NCBI RefSeq assembly: GCF_030127125.1
Contig: NZ_CP126156.1
Coordinates: 2,666,001-2,730,000 of the forward strand
Length of the DNA stretch: 64,000 nt
Source: Halobaculum litoreum
GTDB taxonomy: Archaea; Halobacteriota; Halobacteria; Halobacteriales; Haloferacaceae
Reading direction: 5' to 3'
Part shown: in pieces, positions 6,752 to 15,966 of the stretch
Position numbering within the stretch: the first letter of the stretch is position 1
Layout: every line of letters starts with the position of its first letter
Program-made: the position numbers and the translations under genes
Notes under the pieces: generated by a model
The model's database searches: none
The model's input: only the letters and a program-made list of their open reading frames with translations
Told to the model about the DNA's origin: nothing

Positions 6752-9238
6752 TTACGTGTGTAGCCCCCCGGCGCGGTCCTCGTCGAGCAGCAGCTCGAGG
6801 AGCTTGCGCTGGCTCGCCCGGAGGTGGCGGTTGACCGTCGGCTGGGAGACGCCGAGCGCGTCGGCGACCTCCTGCCCGGTGCTCTCCCGGGGCCACTCGT
6901 AGAACCCCCGGAGGTACGCGACCCGCAACACCTCCAGCTGGCGCTCGGTCAGGCGACGCTCGAACTCGTTGCGGAACTCCGTCGGGGTCCGCGACGGCCG
7001 CTCGCTGGTGGTCTTCGAGACGAGTTCGGCCCCGGGGTAGCGCGACCGGACGGCGGCGGCGAAGCGCGGGACGTCGGCGCCGTCGGGCACACCGACCTCG
7101 AACCGGACCGACTCCGCCGTCGCAGTCGCCGACTCCACCGCCGCGCCCCCGTCGACGGCGGCCGTCAGCACCGTCGACCCGTGCACGACCGCCTCGAACA
7201 GACAGCTGTCGTCGCGGCGCGCGACGGCGTCGACCGAGGCGACGACGACCGACTCCCGCGCCGCCTCGCACAGCGCCGCGGGGTCGGCGTCGGTCGTGAC
7301 GAAGAACACCCGGACGGCGTCCTCGCCCTGCGGGACGACCCCCTCGACGGCGACGTCGCCGCCGGCCGCCCGGGCGAACCACCCCAGCACGTCGTCGTCG
7401 GCGCCGACCTCGAAGCCCAGCACCGTCCGGGTGTCCGTCAGCAGGGTCCGTCTGGTCTCGGCGGCGTTCATCGCGTTGGCGATCGTCTCGCCCAGCTCCG
7501 CGAACACCGTCGCCATCTCGGCGAACGCGTCCGGCCGGGGGGCGTACACCGCGAGCACGCCGTACACGATGTCGTCGTGCGCCAGCGGGACCGCGAGCGC
7601 CGACCGGAACGCCCGCGCGAGCGCCGACCGCCGCCACGGCTCCCCGTCGATGCCGGCGCCGGCGTCCGCGACGACGACCGGCTCGCCCGTCGCCGCCGCG
7701 ACCGCCGCCGGCTCGGGCGCGTCGGGCGCGGCGGGGGCGGCGTCGTCGAGGTAGCGCGGCCCGTCGCCCGACCACGAGCGCGGCTCGATCCGCCCGTCGC
7801 CGGGGTCGGGCGCGCCGAACCACGCGAACGCGAACCGATCGGAGGCGACGATCCGGTCGCAGACGGCGTCGCCGATCTCGTCGACCGACCCCGCCTCCAC
7901 GAGCGTCTTGTCGATCTCGCGGATCATCCTGTTGACCTCGTCGAGGCGCCGGAGCCGGCGGTTCTGTCGCTCGAGGCGCTCGTCGCGCCGCCGGACCTCG
8001 CGCTCGCGGTCGAGGCGGTCCAGCGCCTCCTCGGCGCTGGCGGCCAACAGCCCCACGAGCGTCTCGGTGTCGTCGTCGATCGCCGTCCGTTCCTCGACGG
8101 CGACGGCGAACACGCCGTGGTCGCCCAGCGGGACGCACAGCCCGTTGTCGATCGGGAGCCCCGTCGCCGCCGCGCCGCCGCCGACGGCCGCGGGCTCGCT
8201 CTCGACGAACACGCGCCACGGGAGGCTCCCGTCGGGCGCCAGCGGGGCGAGCGACTCGTCGACGCCGCCGCCGTCGCCGGCGACGGCGCTGGGACACAGG
8301 GCCGTCGCCGCGGGGTCCACGAGGTAGATCGCCGCCCCGACGACGTCGAGCACGTCGACGGCCGTGTCCGCGATGAGCTGGGTGACGGCGGGCCGGGAGT
8401 CGACGGCGAGGAGCCCCCGGGTGGAGTCGTGGATCGCCCGGAGCGTGCGCTCGGACTCGACGCGGTCGGAGATGTCGCGGACGACGCCCAACTGCCCGAA
8501 GTTGCCGTCGCCGAACGGGTACAGCGAGAACCGCGTCTCGATCGGGATCGCCGTACCGTCCTTGCGGACGATCTCCGAGACGATCGTCGCGGCCGGCCGG
8601 TCGCTGTTGAGCATCTCGATGCTCGCGGCCGCCGCCTGCGCGAGCAGGTCCTCGCCCGCGAGCACCGAGGCGTGCTCGCCGACCAACTCCTCGCGCCCGT
8701 AGCCGGTCATCGAGACCACCTCCTCGTTGACCTCCGTGATCGCGAAGTTCTCGTCGAGCACGTAGATGCCGTCGTCGACGGTCTCGATGATCCGTTTGTA
8801 GCGGGCCAACTCCGCCTCGCGCTCGGCGGCGTCCCGGACGATCCCGACGGCGTAGGCGGTGCCGTCGCGGTCGACCGCGGAGAACGACGCCGACAGCCAC
8901 CGTCGCTCCCCGTCGTCGGGCGCGGCGGCCACGTCGAACACGGCGCCGTCGAGGGCCGCGGGGCCGCCCGCGGCGAGTCGGGCGGCGGGGTCGTCGCCGT
9001 GGCCGCGGCCGCGGCCCCGCGGGAACGTCGCGCCCAGCGGGCGGTCGACGATCGCCTCGATCGGCCGGCCGAGCCCGTCCGCGAGCGCCGCGTTCGCGTA
9101 CACGACCGTGCCGGACGCGTCGACCGCGAGCACGCCCTCCGCGAGCGCGTCCGCGGCCGTCCGGAAGAACTCCGCGTCGATCCCCCCGACCGCCTCCCCG
9201 CCGACCGCGGGGCGTGCGGTCGGCTCGTTCCCTCGCAT
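6752..9238 (-). CDS. Multidomain PAS/GAF sensor with HTH-10 DNA-binding domain (bacterio-opsin activator type)
   Basis: This is an 828-residue one-component regulator. Rough order: PAS (about 25-135), second PAS with GREELVGEHAS (about 145-265), GAF (about 270-420), a coiled-coil linker, a second GAF (about 455-610), the BAT-associated domain (about 615-765) and a C-terminal HTH-10 (LTERQLEVLRVAYLRGFYEW ... VSQPTVNRHLRAS). Such proteins sense redox, light or small ligands and act directly on promoters. There is no kinase or receiver domain. I took the ATG at 9238; a 27-residue extension upstream lacks domain support. The HalOD1 gene follows on the same strand, and a candidate terpene synthase lies upstream. 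The ligand is unknown. Confidence 0.88.
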   Translation of the reverse strand: MRGNEPTARPAVGGEAVGGIDAEFFRTAADALAEGVLAVDASGTVVYANAALADGLGRPIEAIVDRPLGATFPRGRGRGHGDDPAARLAAGGPAALDGAVFDVAAAPDDGERRWLSASFSAVDRDGTAYAVGIVRDAAEREAELARYKRIIETVDDGIYVLDENFAITEVNEEVVSMTGYGREELVGEHASVLAGEDLLAQAAAASIEMLNSDRPAATIVSEIVRKDGTAIPIETRFSLYPFGDGNFGQLGVVRDISDRVESERTLRAIHDSTRGLLAVDSRPAVTQLIADTAVDVLDVVGAAIYLVDPAATALCPSAVAGDGGGVDESLAPLAPDGSLPWRVFVESEPAAVGGGAAATGLPIDNGLCVPLGDHGVFAVAVEERTAIDDDTETLVGLLAASAEEALDRLDREREVRRRDERLERQNRRLRRLDEVNRMIREIDKTLVEAGSVDEIGDAVCDRIVASDRFAFAWFGAPDPGDGRIEPRSWSGDGPRYLDDAAPAAPDAPEPAAVAAATGEPVVVADAGAGIDGEPWRRSALARAFRSALAVPLAHDDIVYGVLAVYAPRPDAFAEMATVFAELGETIANAMNAAETRRTLLTDTRTVLGFEVGADDDVLGWFARAAGGDVAVEGVVPQGEDAVRVFFVTTDADPAALCEAARESVVVASVDAVARRDDSCLFEAVVHGSTVLTAAVDGGAAVESATATAESVRFEVGVPDGADVPRFAAAVRSRYPGAELVSKTTSERPSRTPTEFRNEFERRLTERQLEVLRVAYLRGFYEWPRESTGQEVADALGVSQPTVNRHLRASQRKLLELLLDEDRAGGLHT

Positions 9239-9404
9239 CGCCGACGGTTGTCGCAGGGCGCGCAAAAGGGTACGTCCGGGGTGGACACCGATTGCGTGCC
9301 GACTGCGTCCGCACCCCACCCCGCCGGCTCCGGAGCCGACGCCGGGGTCGACGGACCGGTCGGGCCCGGCTACCGGTCGACGGCGGCGGCCCCGCCCGCA
9401 GCGG

Positions 9405-10415
9405 TCACTTGTACCCCTCGCTCGCGAGGTGGTGGTCCATGACGGTCTCCATCCCCTCGGCGAAGGCGTCGAGGTCGACGCTGTCGGCCGTGAGGTCGCG
9501 GTCGCGCACCTTCCGGTGGAGGTGGCGCCACTCGGCGAGGAACACGTCCTCCACGCCGTGGGCCTCGATCCGGTCGACGGCGGTCGGGTCGCCGTCGGCC
9601 GTCGCCGCCTCCAGCTGCTCGCGGGTGACGATCCCGTTGCGGAGGGCGTACACGACGACGCCGGCGGTGTAGTCCCCCTCGCCGATCTCCCGCTCCCACG
9701 TCGTGAGCCAGTTGCCGATGCGGGCCATCCGCTGGAGGTCCCAGATCAGTTCCCGGACGACGCCGAGGTCGCCCGCGTCGAACCCGGGCGAGTACATCAC
9801 GTCGACGTCCGCGTACGGGAACATCACCATGTTGTGGGCGTCGTAGTGGGTCGCCCCGCCGAGGTTCGCCATCGCGAGGTGGTCGTTGAGCACCCGCGAG
9901 TACTCCATCGCGTTGAGCGCCTGCCGGAGGTCGTACCCGAACACGTCGCGGAACTCCTCGTACCGGGGGGCCGCCGCGAGGCGACGCTCGACGGTCGTCC
10001 ACAGGTCGACCGCGAACGCGACGACGTCGGCGTCGGCGTCGGGGTCGTCGGCGCCGACCGCGTCGGTCGGCGACGGCGACTCGCCGGCGGCGGCGCGCCG
10101 GACGGCCCGCCGGATGCACTCGAACGTCCGGGCGTCGCCGTCGCGCTCGGCCACGTCGTCGACCAGCGTGATGAACACGGTGAACAGGGTCTTGGTCTCC
10201 AATGCGGTCTCGGTGTGGCGTTCGGGCACCGACGAGAGGGTGAACGCCGGGAACAGGTCGTAGATCCACTTCCAGACGAAGCGGTCGCGCTCGCCGCCGA
10301 CCGCCTCGTACGCCGCGACGGCCTCGCGGACGGGGTCGGGCAGCACCACGGCGTCGATGCGTTCCCGGTACGACGCGGTTCCGGACTGTGCGGAGGGCTC
10401 GGGCTCGGCCGACAT
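9405..10415 (-). CDS. Candidate class I terpene synthase
   Basis: This is a 336-residue, mostly alpha-helical soluble protein. Two motifs match the Mg2+-binding signature of class I terpene cyclases: DDVAE (residues 86-90) in the helix FTVFITLVDDVAERD fits DDxxE, and NWLTTWERE (235-243) fits the NSE triad NxxxTxxxE. Their spacing of about 150 residues and the overall length fit single-domain microbial terpene synthases. The substrate would be a prenyl diphosphate such as FPP or GGPP; the product cannot be inferred. A possible pyrophosphate-sensor Arg is R174. The start is the ATG at 10415, not the GTG just before it. No cytochrome P450 or prenyltransferase is nearby. The alternative is a conserved haloarchaeal protein with the fold but another role. 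Confidence 0.6.
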   Translation of the reverse strand: MSAEPEPSAQSGTASYRERIDAVVLPDPVREAVAAYEAVGGERDRFVWKWIYDLFPAFTLSSVPERHTETALETKTLFTVFITLVDDVAERDGDARTFECIRRAVRRAAAGESPSPTDAVGADDPDADADVVAFAVDLWTTVERRLAAAPRYEEFRDVFGYDLRQALNAMEYSRVLNDHLAMANLGGATHYDAHNMVMFPYADVDVMYSPGFDAGDLGVVRELIWDLQRMARIGNWLTTWEREIGEGDYTAGVVVYALRNGIVTREQLEAATADGDPTAVDRIEAHGVEDVFLAEWRHLHRKVRDRDLTADSVDLDAFAEGMETVMDHHLASEGYK

Positions 10416-10791
10416 CACCGCTCACCCCGCGTCAGCGAACGCGGTCCGTGGACGACGGTCGGCCCGCGCCGGCGCCTCCCTCGCGGTAGTTCGGACATAC
10501 TGGAGTCGACCGGCGGCCGCTGTAATACCGTTTCGTCGGGCTCGATCCACCGTGCCGTCCGTACGGTGTCGCCTTACCGCCCGTTGGATACACGCCGCCC
10601 GACGGGCGGCGACCCGCCGGTACGGAGCTGCTACCGCCGGGGTAAGCCCGTCGTACCGGGAGTCGATCCCCGCCGTCCGCCGCCGGGGGCCGGGCGCGGC
10701 GCCCCGACGGCGGTCGCGTCGAGCGGTCCCCGGCGGACCACGGTAGCGACTCTCTCGGAAGCCCTATACGTGGAACTCCCCTCCACCGCCT
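10416..10791. other. Divergent intergenic region between terpene synthase-like gene and aIF2-beta
   Basis: These 376 bases lie between two divergent genes. Near the right end, CTATAC (10764-10769) is placed about 25 bp before the aIF2-beta ATG and should be its TATA box, giving a leaderless mRNA. I see no other supported element; an Arg-rich open frame through the region looks non-coding. Confidence 0.45.
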
Positions 10792-11406
10792 ATGAACTAC
10801 GCCGACGCGCTCGACCGAGCCTACGACGAGCTGCCCGAGACGCCCGCCGACGCCGGCGACCGCCTGCAGGTGCCGGACCCGGAGGGACAGACCGACGGGG
10901 CGTTCACCCGCCTGACGAACCTCTCGAACATCGCCGACGCGCTCTCGCGCGACCCCGAGCACCTCCACAGCGCCATCCAGCGCCAGCTCGGGACGAACGG
11001 CCAGTACGAGGACGGCGTCGCCCGCTACAACGGGTCGTTCTCCATCGCCGACTTCGACGGCGCCATCGACGAGTACGTCGCCGAGTTCGTCACCTGCTCG
11101 GAGTGTGGCCTCCCCGACACCGTCCTCAAGACAGAGGACGGCGTCCGTATGCTCCGCTGTCAGGCGTGTGGTGCGTTCCGCCCCGTCCAGAAGCGCTCGT
11201 CGGCCGCCGCCCAGCACTCGCAGGGGCCGGCCGTCGAGGAGGGCAAGACGTACGAGCTGGAGATCACCGGCACCGGCCGCAAGGGCGACGGCGTCGCCGA
11301 GAAGGGGAAGTTCACCATCTTCGTGTCGGGCGCCCAGGAGGGCCAGACCGTCCAGGCGTACGTCCACAACATCTCGGGCAACCTCGCGTTCGCCCGCCTG
11401 ACGTAA
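10792..11406 (+). CDS. Translation initiation factor aIF2 subunit beta with C-terminal TRAM domain
   Basis: This is a 204-residue beta subunit of archaeal initiation factor 2, the trimer that brings Met-tRNAi to the small ribosomal subunit. The aIF2-beta/aIF5 core spans about residues 1-135, including LSRDPEHLHSAIQRQLGT and a zinc ribbon with CSECG and CQACG pairs. Residues from about 145 form a TRAM RNA-binding domain (YELEITGTGRKGDGVAEKG). Typical archaeal aIF2-beta is about 140 residues; this TRAM extension is a known haloarchaeal form. The ATG has a TATA-like element about 25 bp upstream. Confidence 0.93.
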   Translation: MNYADALDRAYDELPETPADAGDRLQVPDPEGQTDGAFTRLTNLSNIADALSRDPEHLHSAIQRQLGTNGQYEDGVARYNGSFSIADFDGAIDEYVAEFVTCSECGLPDTVLKTEDGVRMLRCQACGAFRPVQKRSSAAAQHSQGPAVEEGKTYELEITGTGRKGDGVAEKGKFTIFVSGAQEGQTVQAYVHNISGNLAFARLT

Positions 11407-11522
11407 GCCGGACCGCGCGGTCGACCGCGTCCACGGCAGTTCTCTCGACGCCCGCCCGCCGGCGTTCTCAGCGCTGCGGGTCGGGGCACAACGTACTTCA
11501 CCGCCAGCGACCGCCCTTCGGT

Positions 11523-11768
11523 GTGACCCGCATCGACGTTGCCGACGGCTTCGACGTCCACGACTACCGCAGCAAGCTGAAGCTCCTCCGGCAGGACGCC
11601 GGCTCGATGTCGTTGCGGAACCGGGAGGGGCTGGGCTGTCCCGCCTGCGGCGAGGCGTTCGACCGGCTGTTCGTCAGCGACGACGCGACCGTGACGTTCG
11701 ACGCGGCGCCCGACGGGCCGATCTGTCTCGCCCGCACCGACGAGCGGCTGCTCGTGTTGACGCACTGA
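11523..11768 (+). CDS. Small haloarchaeal zinc-site protein (DUF7385-like)
   Basis: This is an 81-residue protein starting at the GTG at 11523 (VTRIDVADGFDVHDYRSKLK). It has a single CPACG pair near residue 38 followed by EAFDRLFVSD, and a C-terminal beta-hairpin ending in ERLLVLTH. The layout matches a short haloarchaeal family sometimes labelled 'flagella cluster protein' or DUF7385; I recall this from family resemblance and cannot verify the number. A single CxxC pair suggests metal binding by dimerisation or with a His. Function is unknown. It follows aIF2-beta by about 115 bp on the same strand and might be co-expressed. Confidence 0.6.
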   Translation: MTRIDVADGFDVHDYRSKLKLLRQDAGSMSLRNREGLGCPACGEAFDRLFVSDDATVTFDAAPDGPICLARTDERLLVLTH

Positions 11769-11805
11769 CCCGGCCCTCGCCCCTCGCGGTCGCCGCGGCC
11801 GGCCC

Positions 11806-12779
11806 CTACAGCACCCGGTTGCGGAGCCCGTCGCGGTCGCCGTCGGCGAGCGCCCGGTAGTTCGCCGCGAGGACCGCGGCCCACCGCTCGGGCTTGTGCG
11901 GCGTGCTCCCCGCCATGTGGGGCGTCACGATCGCGTTCGACAGCCCCCACAGCCGGGAGTCCTCGGGGAGCGGCTCCGTCTCGAACACGTCGAGCGCGGC
12001 GCCGCGGATCAGGTGCGAGCGGAGCGCGCCGACGAGCGCCTTCTGGTCGCACACCTCGCCGCGCGCGACGTTGACGAGCACGCCGTCGCCCCCGAGCAGG
12101 CGGAGTTCGTCGCCGCCGATCAGCCCCTCGGTCTCGTCGGTCAGCGGACACGCGAGCACGAGGTAGTCGGCGGCGAGACACACCTCGTGGAGGTCGGCGG
12201 GCGCGCGCGCGCCTCGTCGACGACGGCGGGCATCGTGTCGAGGTCGCGCTTCACGCCCCACACCTCCATCCCGAAGGCGCCGGCGAGTTCGGCGACGCGG
12301 GTGCCGATGGCGCCGACGCCGACGATCCCGACGGTCTTCCCGCGCAGCTCGCCGCCCTCGCGGCGCTCCCACCGGCGCTCGGCCTGCTGGCGGGCGAGCG
12401 TGTGGAGCTCCCGCTCGAAGCTCAGCATGTAGCCGAGCACCTGCTCGCCGATCGGGTCGGCGTGGACGCCCGCCGCGTTCGTGAGCGCGATCCCACGGTC
12501 GCGGAGGTCGTCGAGCGGGAGGTAGTCGGTGCCCGAGGAGAGCGTCTGCACCCACCGGAGCGCGTCGGCGCGGTCGAGGAGGCCGTCGGGGAGCCGACCG
12601 AGCACGAGGCCGTCGGCGTCGGCGATACGGGCGTCCGTCTCGGCGGGCGTGGCGGCGGCGACGACGCGGTCGGCGGGGAGCCCGCGGTCGAGCAGGCGCT
12701 CGCGGAGGTCGGCGCCGCGGTCGGGGCCGACGGTGTGGCACAGCAGCAGCGTCGGGTCGGGGGCGTCGCTGTCGGGCAT
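11806..12779 (-). pseudogene. D-2-hydroxyacid dehydrogenase, frameshifted
   Basis: This is an NAD(P)-dependent D-isomer 2-hydroxyacid dehydrogenase family enzyme of about 323 residues when repaired. The first frame (12779 down to about 12212) holds the substrate-domain start and the Rossmann motif VGIVGVGAIG. The second (about 12200 to 11806) holds the catalytic residues: Arg in NVARGEV, Glu in VFETEPLP and His in TPHMAG. The break is at (GC)6, 12201-12212, where gain of one GC unit or loss of one base would explain it. Every catalytic residue is intact, so I suspect a sequence error. The oxidised or reduced substrate (a glyoxylate-, pyruvate- or phosphoglycerate-like acid) cannot be told. 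Confidence 0.85.
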
Positions 12780-12830
12780 ACCGGTGTCTCTCCCGACCCG
12801 GAGAAAAGGGCGACGGCGGGGGCGGGGGCG

Positions 12831-13247
12831 CTACGCCTCGGGGTCGAAGTCGATGGCGACGGAGTTGATGCAGAACCGCTCCCCGGTCGGCTCCGGGCCG
12901 TCCTGGAACACGTGGCCGAGGTGGCCGTCGCAGGTGGAACACCGCACCTCGACGCGGCTCATCCCGTGGCTGTCGTCGTCCAGCAGCCGCACCTTCGACT
13001 CGTCGGCCGCGTAGAAACTGGGCCACCCGCAGCCGGAGTCGTACTTCGTCTCCGACTCGAAGACGACGGTGCCGCAGCCGGCGCACTTGTACACGCCGTC
13101 GTCCTTGCGGTCGACGTGGTCGCCGGAGAAGCGCGCCTCCGTCCCCCGTTCGCGGAGGATGCGGTACTCCTCGGGGTCGAGTCGCTCGCGCCACTCCTCC
13201 TCGGTCTCGGGCAGGTCCTCGCGGCCCTGCTCCGCGGAGTCGCTCAT
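12831..13247 (-). CDS. msrB: Peptide-methionine (R)-S-oxide reductase
   Basis: This is a 138-residue MsrB that reduces methionine-R-sulfoxide in oxidised proteins. Two zinc-binding pairs are visible, CAGC near residue 55 and CSTC near residue 102. The catalytic selenocysteine-position Cys sits in ERFCINSVAIDF at the C-terminus. The GCGWPSF and GHVF segments are typical. The start at 13247 (MSDSAEQ) gives the usual length. It lies between the hydroxyacid dehydrogenase and an aldo/keto reductase on the same strand, with short gaps of 51 and 83 bp, which suggests a small redox operon. Confidence 0.95.
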   Translation of the reverse strand: MSDSAEQGREDLPETEEEWRERLDPEEYRILRERGTEARFSGDHVDRKDDGVYKCAGCGTVVFESETKYDSGCGWPSFYAADESKVRLLDDDSHGMSRVEVRCSTCDGHLGHVFQDGPEPTGERFCINSVAIDFDPEA

Positions 13248-13330
13248 ACCTACTCTGGGCGCCGTACGCGCTTGAACCCTCGGCCGTCGTGTGCGGCCGG
13301 CCGACGCGAGGCCCCGACCGGCGCGGCGAC

Positions 13331-14110
13331 CTACTCCGGGAACAGCTCCTGCTCGCGGTCGATCGCGTCGATGCGGGCCTCGTCCTCGTCGTCGAGCTCG
13401 AGGCTCGCGGCCGCGAGGTTCGCGCGGAGGTGCCGCTCGCTCGACGCCTTCGGGATCGTCACGACGCCCTCCTTGCCGGTGACCCACGCGATGCTCACGG
13501 CCTCGGGGGTGGTGTCGTGCTTCTCGGCGACGGCGCGCACCGGCCCGAGGTCGCGCACGCGGCCGCCCGCCAGCGGCGAGTACGCGACCAGCGTGTAGCC
13601 GTGGTCGACGGCGTGCTCGCGGAGTTCGGGACGCCGATACAGGGGGTGGAACTCCGTCTGGTGGGCGGCGATCGGCGCGTCGAGCAGGGCCATCGCCTCG
13701 TCGAGCTCCGCCGCCTCGAAGTTCGAGACGCCGACGTGGTCGACGAGCCCGTCGTCGACGAGGTCGTCGTACGCGGCGAGGGTGCCGGCGGGCTCGTACC
13801 CGCCCGTCGGCCGGTGGACGTACAACAGGTCGAGCCTCCGCAGGCCCAGCGCCTCGAGGCTCGCCTCCGTCGAGGGGCGAACGTCGGCGGGGGCGAGCCG
13901 GTCGGTCCACGTCTTGGTGGCGACCGTCACGTCCTCGCGGGCGGCGTCGGCACGCGCGAGGCCGGCGCCGACGATCGCCTCGTTGCGGTACACCTGTGCG
14001 GTGTCGAGGTGGCGGTAGCCGAGGTCGAGCGCCGTCTCGACGGCGTCGACGCCGTCGTCGCCGTCGAGGCCCATCGTGCCGAGGCCGACTGCGGGGAGTG
14101 GAAGCGTCAT
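13331..14110 (-). CDS. Aldo/keto reductase
   Basis: This is a 259-residue NAD(P)H-dependent carbonyl reductase of the AKR superfamily with a (beta/alpha)8 barrel. The catalytic tetrad is present: Asp in HLDTAQVY, Tyr in the same motif, Lys in VATKTW and His in LYVHRP. The C-terminal cofactor-binding signature IPKASS is intact. The start at 14110 (MTLPLPAVGLGTMG) fits the family; a longer upstream frame is Arg/Pro-rich and rejected. The natural aldehyde or ketone substrate is unknown. A paralogue with an indel is at 47790-48595. Confidence 0.9.
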   Translation of the reverse strand: MTLPLPAVGLGTMGLDGDDGVDAVETALDLGYRHLDTAQVYRNEAIVGAGLARADAAREDVTVATKTWTDRLAPADVRPSTEASLEALGLRRLDLLYVHRPTGGYEPAGTLAAYDDLVDDGLVDHVGVSNFEAAELDEAMALLDAPIAAHQTEFHPLYRRPELREHAVDHGYTLVAYSPLAGGRVRDLGPVRAVAEKHDTTPEAVSIAWVTGKEGVVTIPKASSERHLRANLAAASLELDDEDEARIDAIDREQELFPE

Positions 14111-14446
14111 ACTCCGGGTTCGAGGGTCCCGGTCAAATGGTCGCCGATCGACGGACGGCACCGTCGGCTCGGGGCGGTGGACGACACGACGAGCGGAGGG
14201 GGTGACGGGTCGTGTTGGGATGGGGCCCCGCGCGGGCGGCCGACGACGGCCGCCCGTGTCGACCGCCGGGGTCCGGACGGCCGGTGCCGGGGCGGGCGCA
14301 CGTGCGTCGCTGGTGCCGACGCCGCGTGCGGCGATGCCGGGTCGACCGACGACGCTGTCCCCCCTCCTGTCGTCGGTCTGTCTCACCCACTCCCGGCTCC
14401 GGGGTGGGAATTCGCGTTGAACTGACAACCCGTTTATCCGGGCGTG
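14111..14446. other. Intergenic region upstream of the aldo/keto reductase
   Basis: These 336 bases lie between the start of the aldo/keto reductase and the end of the HTH-10 gene, both on the minus strand. An AT-richer spot, CCCGTTTATCC near 14430-14440, lies just past the HTH-10 stop. No gene, repeat or RNA is recognised. Confidence 0.4.
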
Positions 14447-15094
14447 TCACTCGCTCGCGATCGTCGCCCCGACCAGGCCGTCGAGCCCGCGCCCGATGCG
14501 CCGGGAGACGGCCTGCTCGGAGACGCCGAGGCGCGCGCTGAGGTCCGAGAGGGTGGCGTCGCGCGGGCGCTTGAAGTAGCCGGCGTCGTGGGCGGTGGCG
14601 AGCGTCTCGCGCTGGACGGCGGTGAGGCCGTAGTCGTCGCCGTCGAGGGGGACGCCGTCCTCGGCGACGGAGACGACCCGCGTCACGTCGATCGGGATGT
14701 CCCGCTCGCGGCACCGCCGCTGGAACGGCGCCGTCGCCCCCGGGCCGTCGAACCGGAGGCGGAACCGCCAGGAGCCGTCCTCGAGGCGCGCGTCCAGCAG
14801 CGCCGCGTGCGACTCGATGATCGTCGCCAGCAGACACCGGTCGTCCGTCCAGTCGGCGCGGTAGAGCCGCCGGTCGCCGACCGACTCCAGCCGTTCGATC
14901 GAGGCGATCGCCGGGTCCTCCCGGGCGGCGACGTCGAACCCGGGCCGCGTCGGCTCCACCCAGAAGAAGGGGAGCGGGGTGTCCTCGATGGGGACCACCC
15001 GGTCGAGGGTCACCCGGAGCTCCGGATCGCGGTCGACGGCGGCCGCGAACGCGAACGACTCCGACGGCAGCGTGAACGACACGAGTACCGGCAC
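14447..15094 (-). CDS. HTH-10 family transcriptional regulator (bacterio-opsin activator-like)
   Basis: This is a 215-residue archaeal regulator. The N-terminal 150 residues form the BAT-associated ligand or sensor region, beginning with MPVLVSFTLPSESFAF. The C-terminus is an HTH-10 domain: LTAVQRETLATAHDAGYFKRP followed by LSARLGVSEQAVSRRI, the recognition helix. Such short Bat-like proteins are abundant in haloarchaea and usually control nearby or metabolic genes. It stands alone, between the HAD phosphatase and the aldo/keto reductase. The target and signal are unknown. Confidence 0.88.
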   Translation of the reverse strand: MPVLVSFTLPSESFAFAAAVDRDPELRVTLDRVVPIEDTPLPFFWVEPTRPGFDVAAREDPAIASIERLESVGDRRLYRADWTDDRCLLATIIESHAALLDARLEDGSWRFRLRFDGPGATAPFQRRCRERDIPIDVTRVVSVAEDGVPLDGDDYGLTAVQRETLATAHDAGYFKRPRDATLSDLSARLGVSEQAVSRRIGRGLDGLVGATIASE

Positions 15095-15186
15095 GTTGGG
15101 TCACCGACACGCTCGCCGCGGATAGTTCTGTGGGTCGGGTGGCGACGGATACCCGCCGGACGGCGACCGCGTGGGGGCGCGCCGGC

Positions 15187-15840
15187 TCAGTAACAGATCG
15201 CCCGGAGGTCGGCGAGGCCGTCGATGTCGTACGTGGGCGTGACGGACAGCTCCCAGTCCTCGCGGTGGGGGCGGCGGATGAACGCCGAGTCGATGCCGGC
15301 GTTGTCGGCCGCCTCGATGTCGGACTCGTTGTCGCCGACGAACAGCGCGGTGTCGGCCTCGAGGTCCGCGAGCGCGCGGTCGATGTAGTGGCTGTTCGGC
15401 TTCTTGCGGCGGAGGCTCTCGACGGTCGGCTCGCGGCCGTAGGCGGTGTCGAACAGCTCGCCCACGCCGAAGTGGTCGAGGAGGAACTCCACGGTCTCGT
15501 GTTGGTTCGAGGAGACGATCCCGAGCGGCGCCGAGAGGTCGCGCAACACGTCGATGTCGTCGTACAGGCGCTTGTTGCCCGCGCGCACCTCGCGGCGCTG
15601 GGCCTCGAACGCCGTCCGGTCCCGCATCGCCCAGAACTCCCGCGGGGTGAGGTCGTAGGCGGCGCACACCTCCTCGACCTGTCCGGGGGAGACGCCGACG
15701 ACCATCGACTCGACGTGCTCGGGGTCGGGGTCGGCCACCGAGAGCGCCTCGAAGGCGTCCCAGGCGGCCTCGTGGAGGACGTCGTAGTGGGTGCGCCCCA
15801 CCAGGACCCCGTCGTTGTCGAACACGATCGCGTCGTACAT
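15187..15840 (-). CDS. HAD superfamily phosphatase (phosphoglycolate phosphatase-like)
   Basis: This is a 217-residue haloacid-dehalogenase-type hydrolase, probably a phosphatase of small phosphorylated metabolites. Motif I is FDNDGVL at residue 7, with the nucleophilic Asp. Motif II is the Ser region IVSSNQ, motif III the Lys in RKKPNSHY, and motif IV FVGDNESDIEAA. A helical cap (subclass I) fills residues 20-90. I took the ATG at 15840; the same frame runs open for kilobases upstream but as antisense of other genes. A TATA-like CTTATG (15868-15873 on the minus strand) is about 28 bp upstream. The substrate is unknown. Confidence 0.88.
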   Translation of the reverse strand: MYDAIVFDNDGVLVGRTHYDVLHEAAWDAFEALSVADPDPEHVESMVVGVSPGQVEEVCAAYDLTPREFWAMRDRTAFEAQRREVRAGNKRLYDDIDVLRDLSAPLGIVSSNQHETVEFLLDHFGVGELFDTAYGREPTVESLRRKKPNSHYIDRALADLEADTALFVGDNESDIEAADNAGIDSAFIRRPHREDWELSVTPTYDIDGLADLRAICY

Positions 15841-15867
15841 TGTTGCTCGTACTGACGCCTCACCCGA

Positions 15868-15873
15868 CATAAG
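15868..15873 (-). promoter_or_regulatory. TATA-like element of the HAD gene
   Basis: On the minus strand this reads CTTATG, about 28 bp before the ATG at 15840 and within the 126-bp divergent region. The distance fits a nearly leaderless transcript and supports that start choice. Confidence 0.4.
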
Positions 15874-15966
15874 GGTTTCACACACGATCTCGGGGGTGAG
15901 ACCGCCGTCGCGACGGCTCCGGGGGCGCCCGCAAGCGATACGGCCGACGCGCCCGTGACTCGGACG

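Noticed and set aside
10357..10746. Plus-strand frame between the terpene synthase-like gene and aIF2-beta
   Set aside because: Arg/Ala-rich with no motifs, overlapping the start of the minus-strand gene. It looks non-coding.
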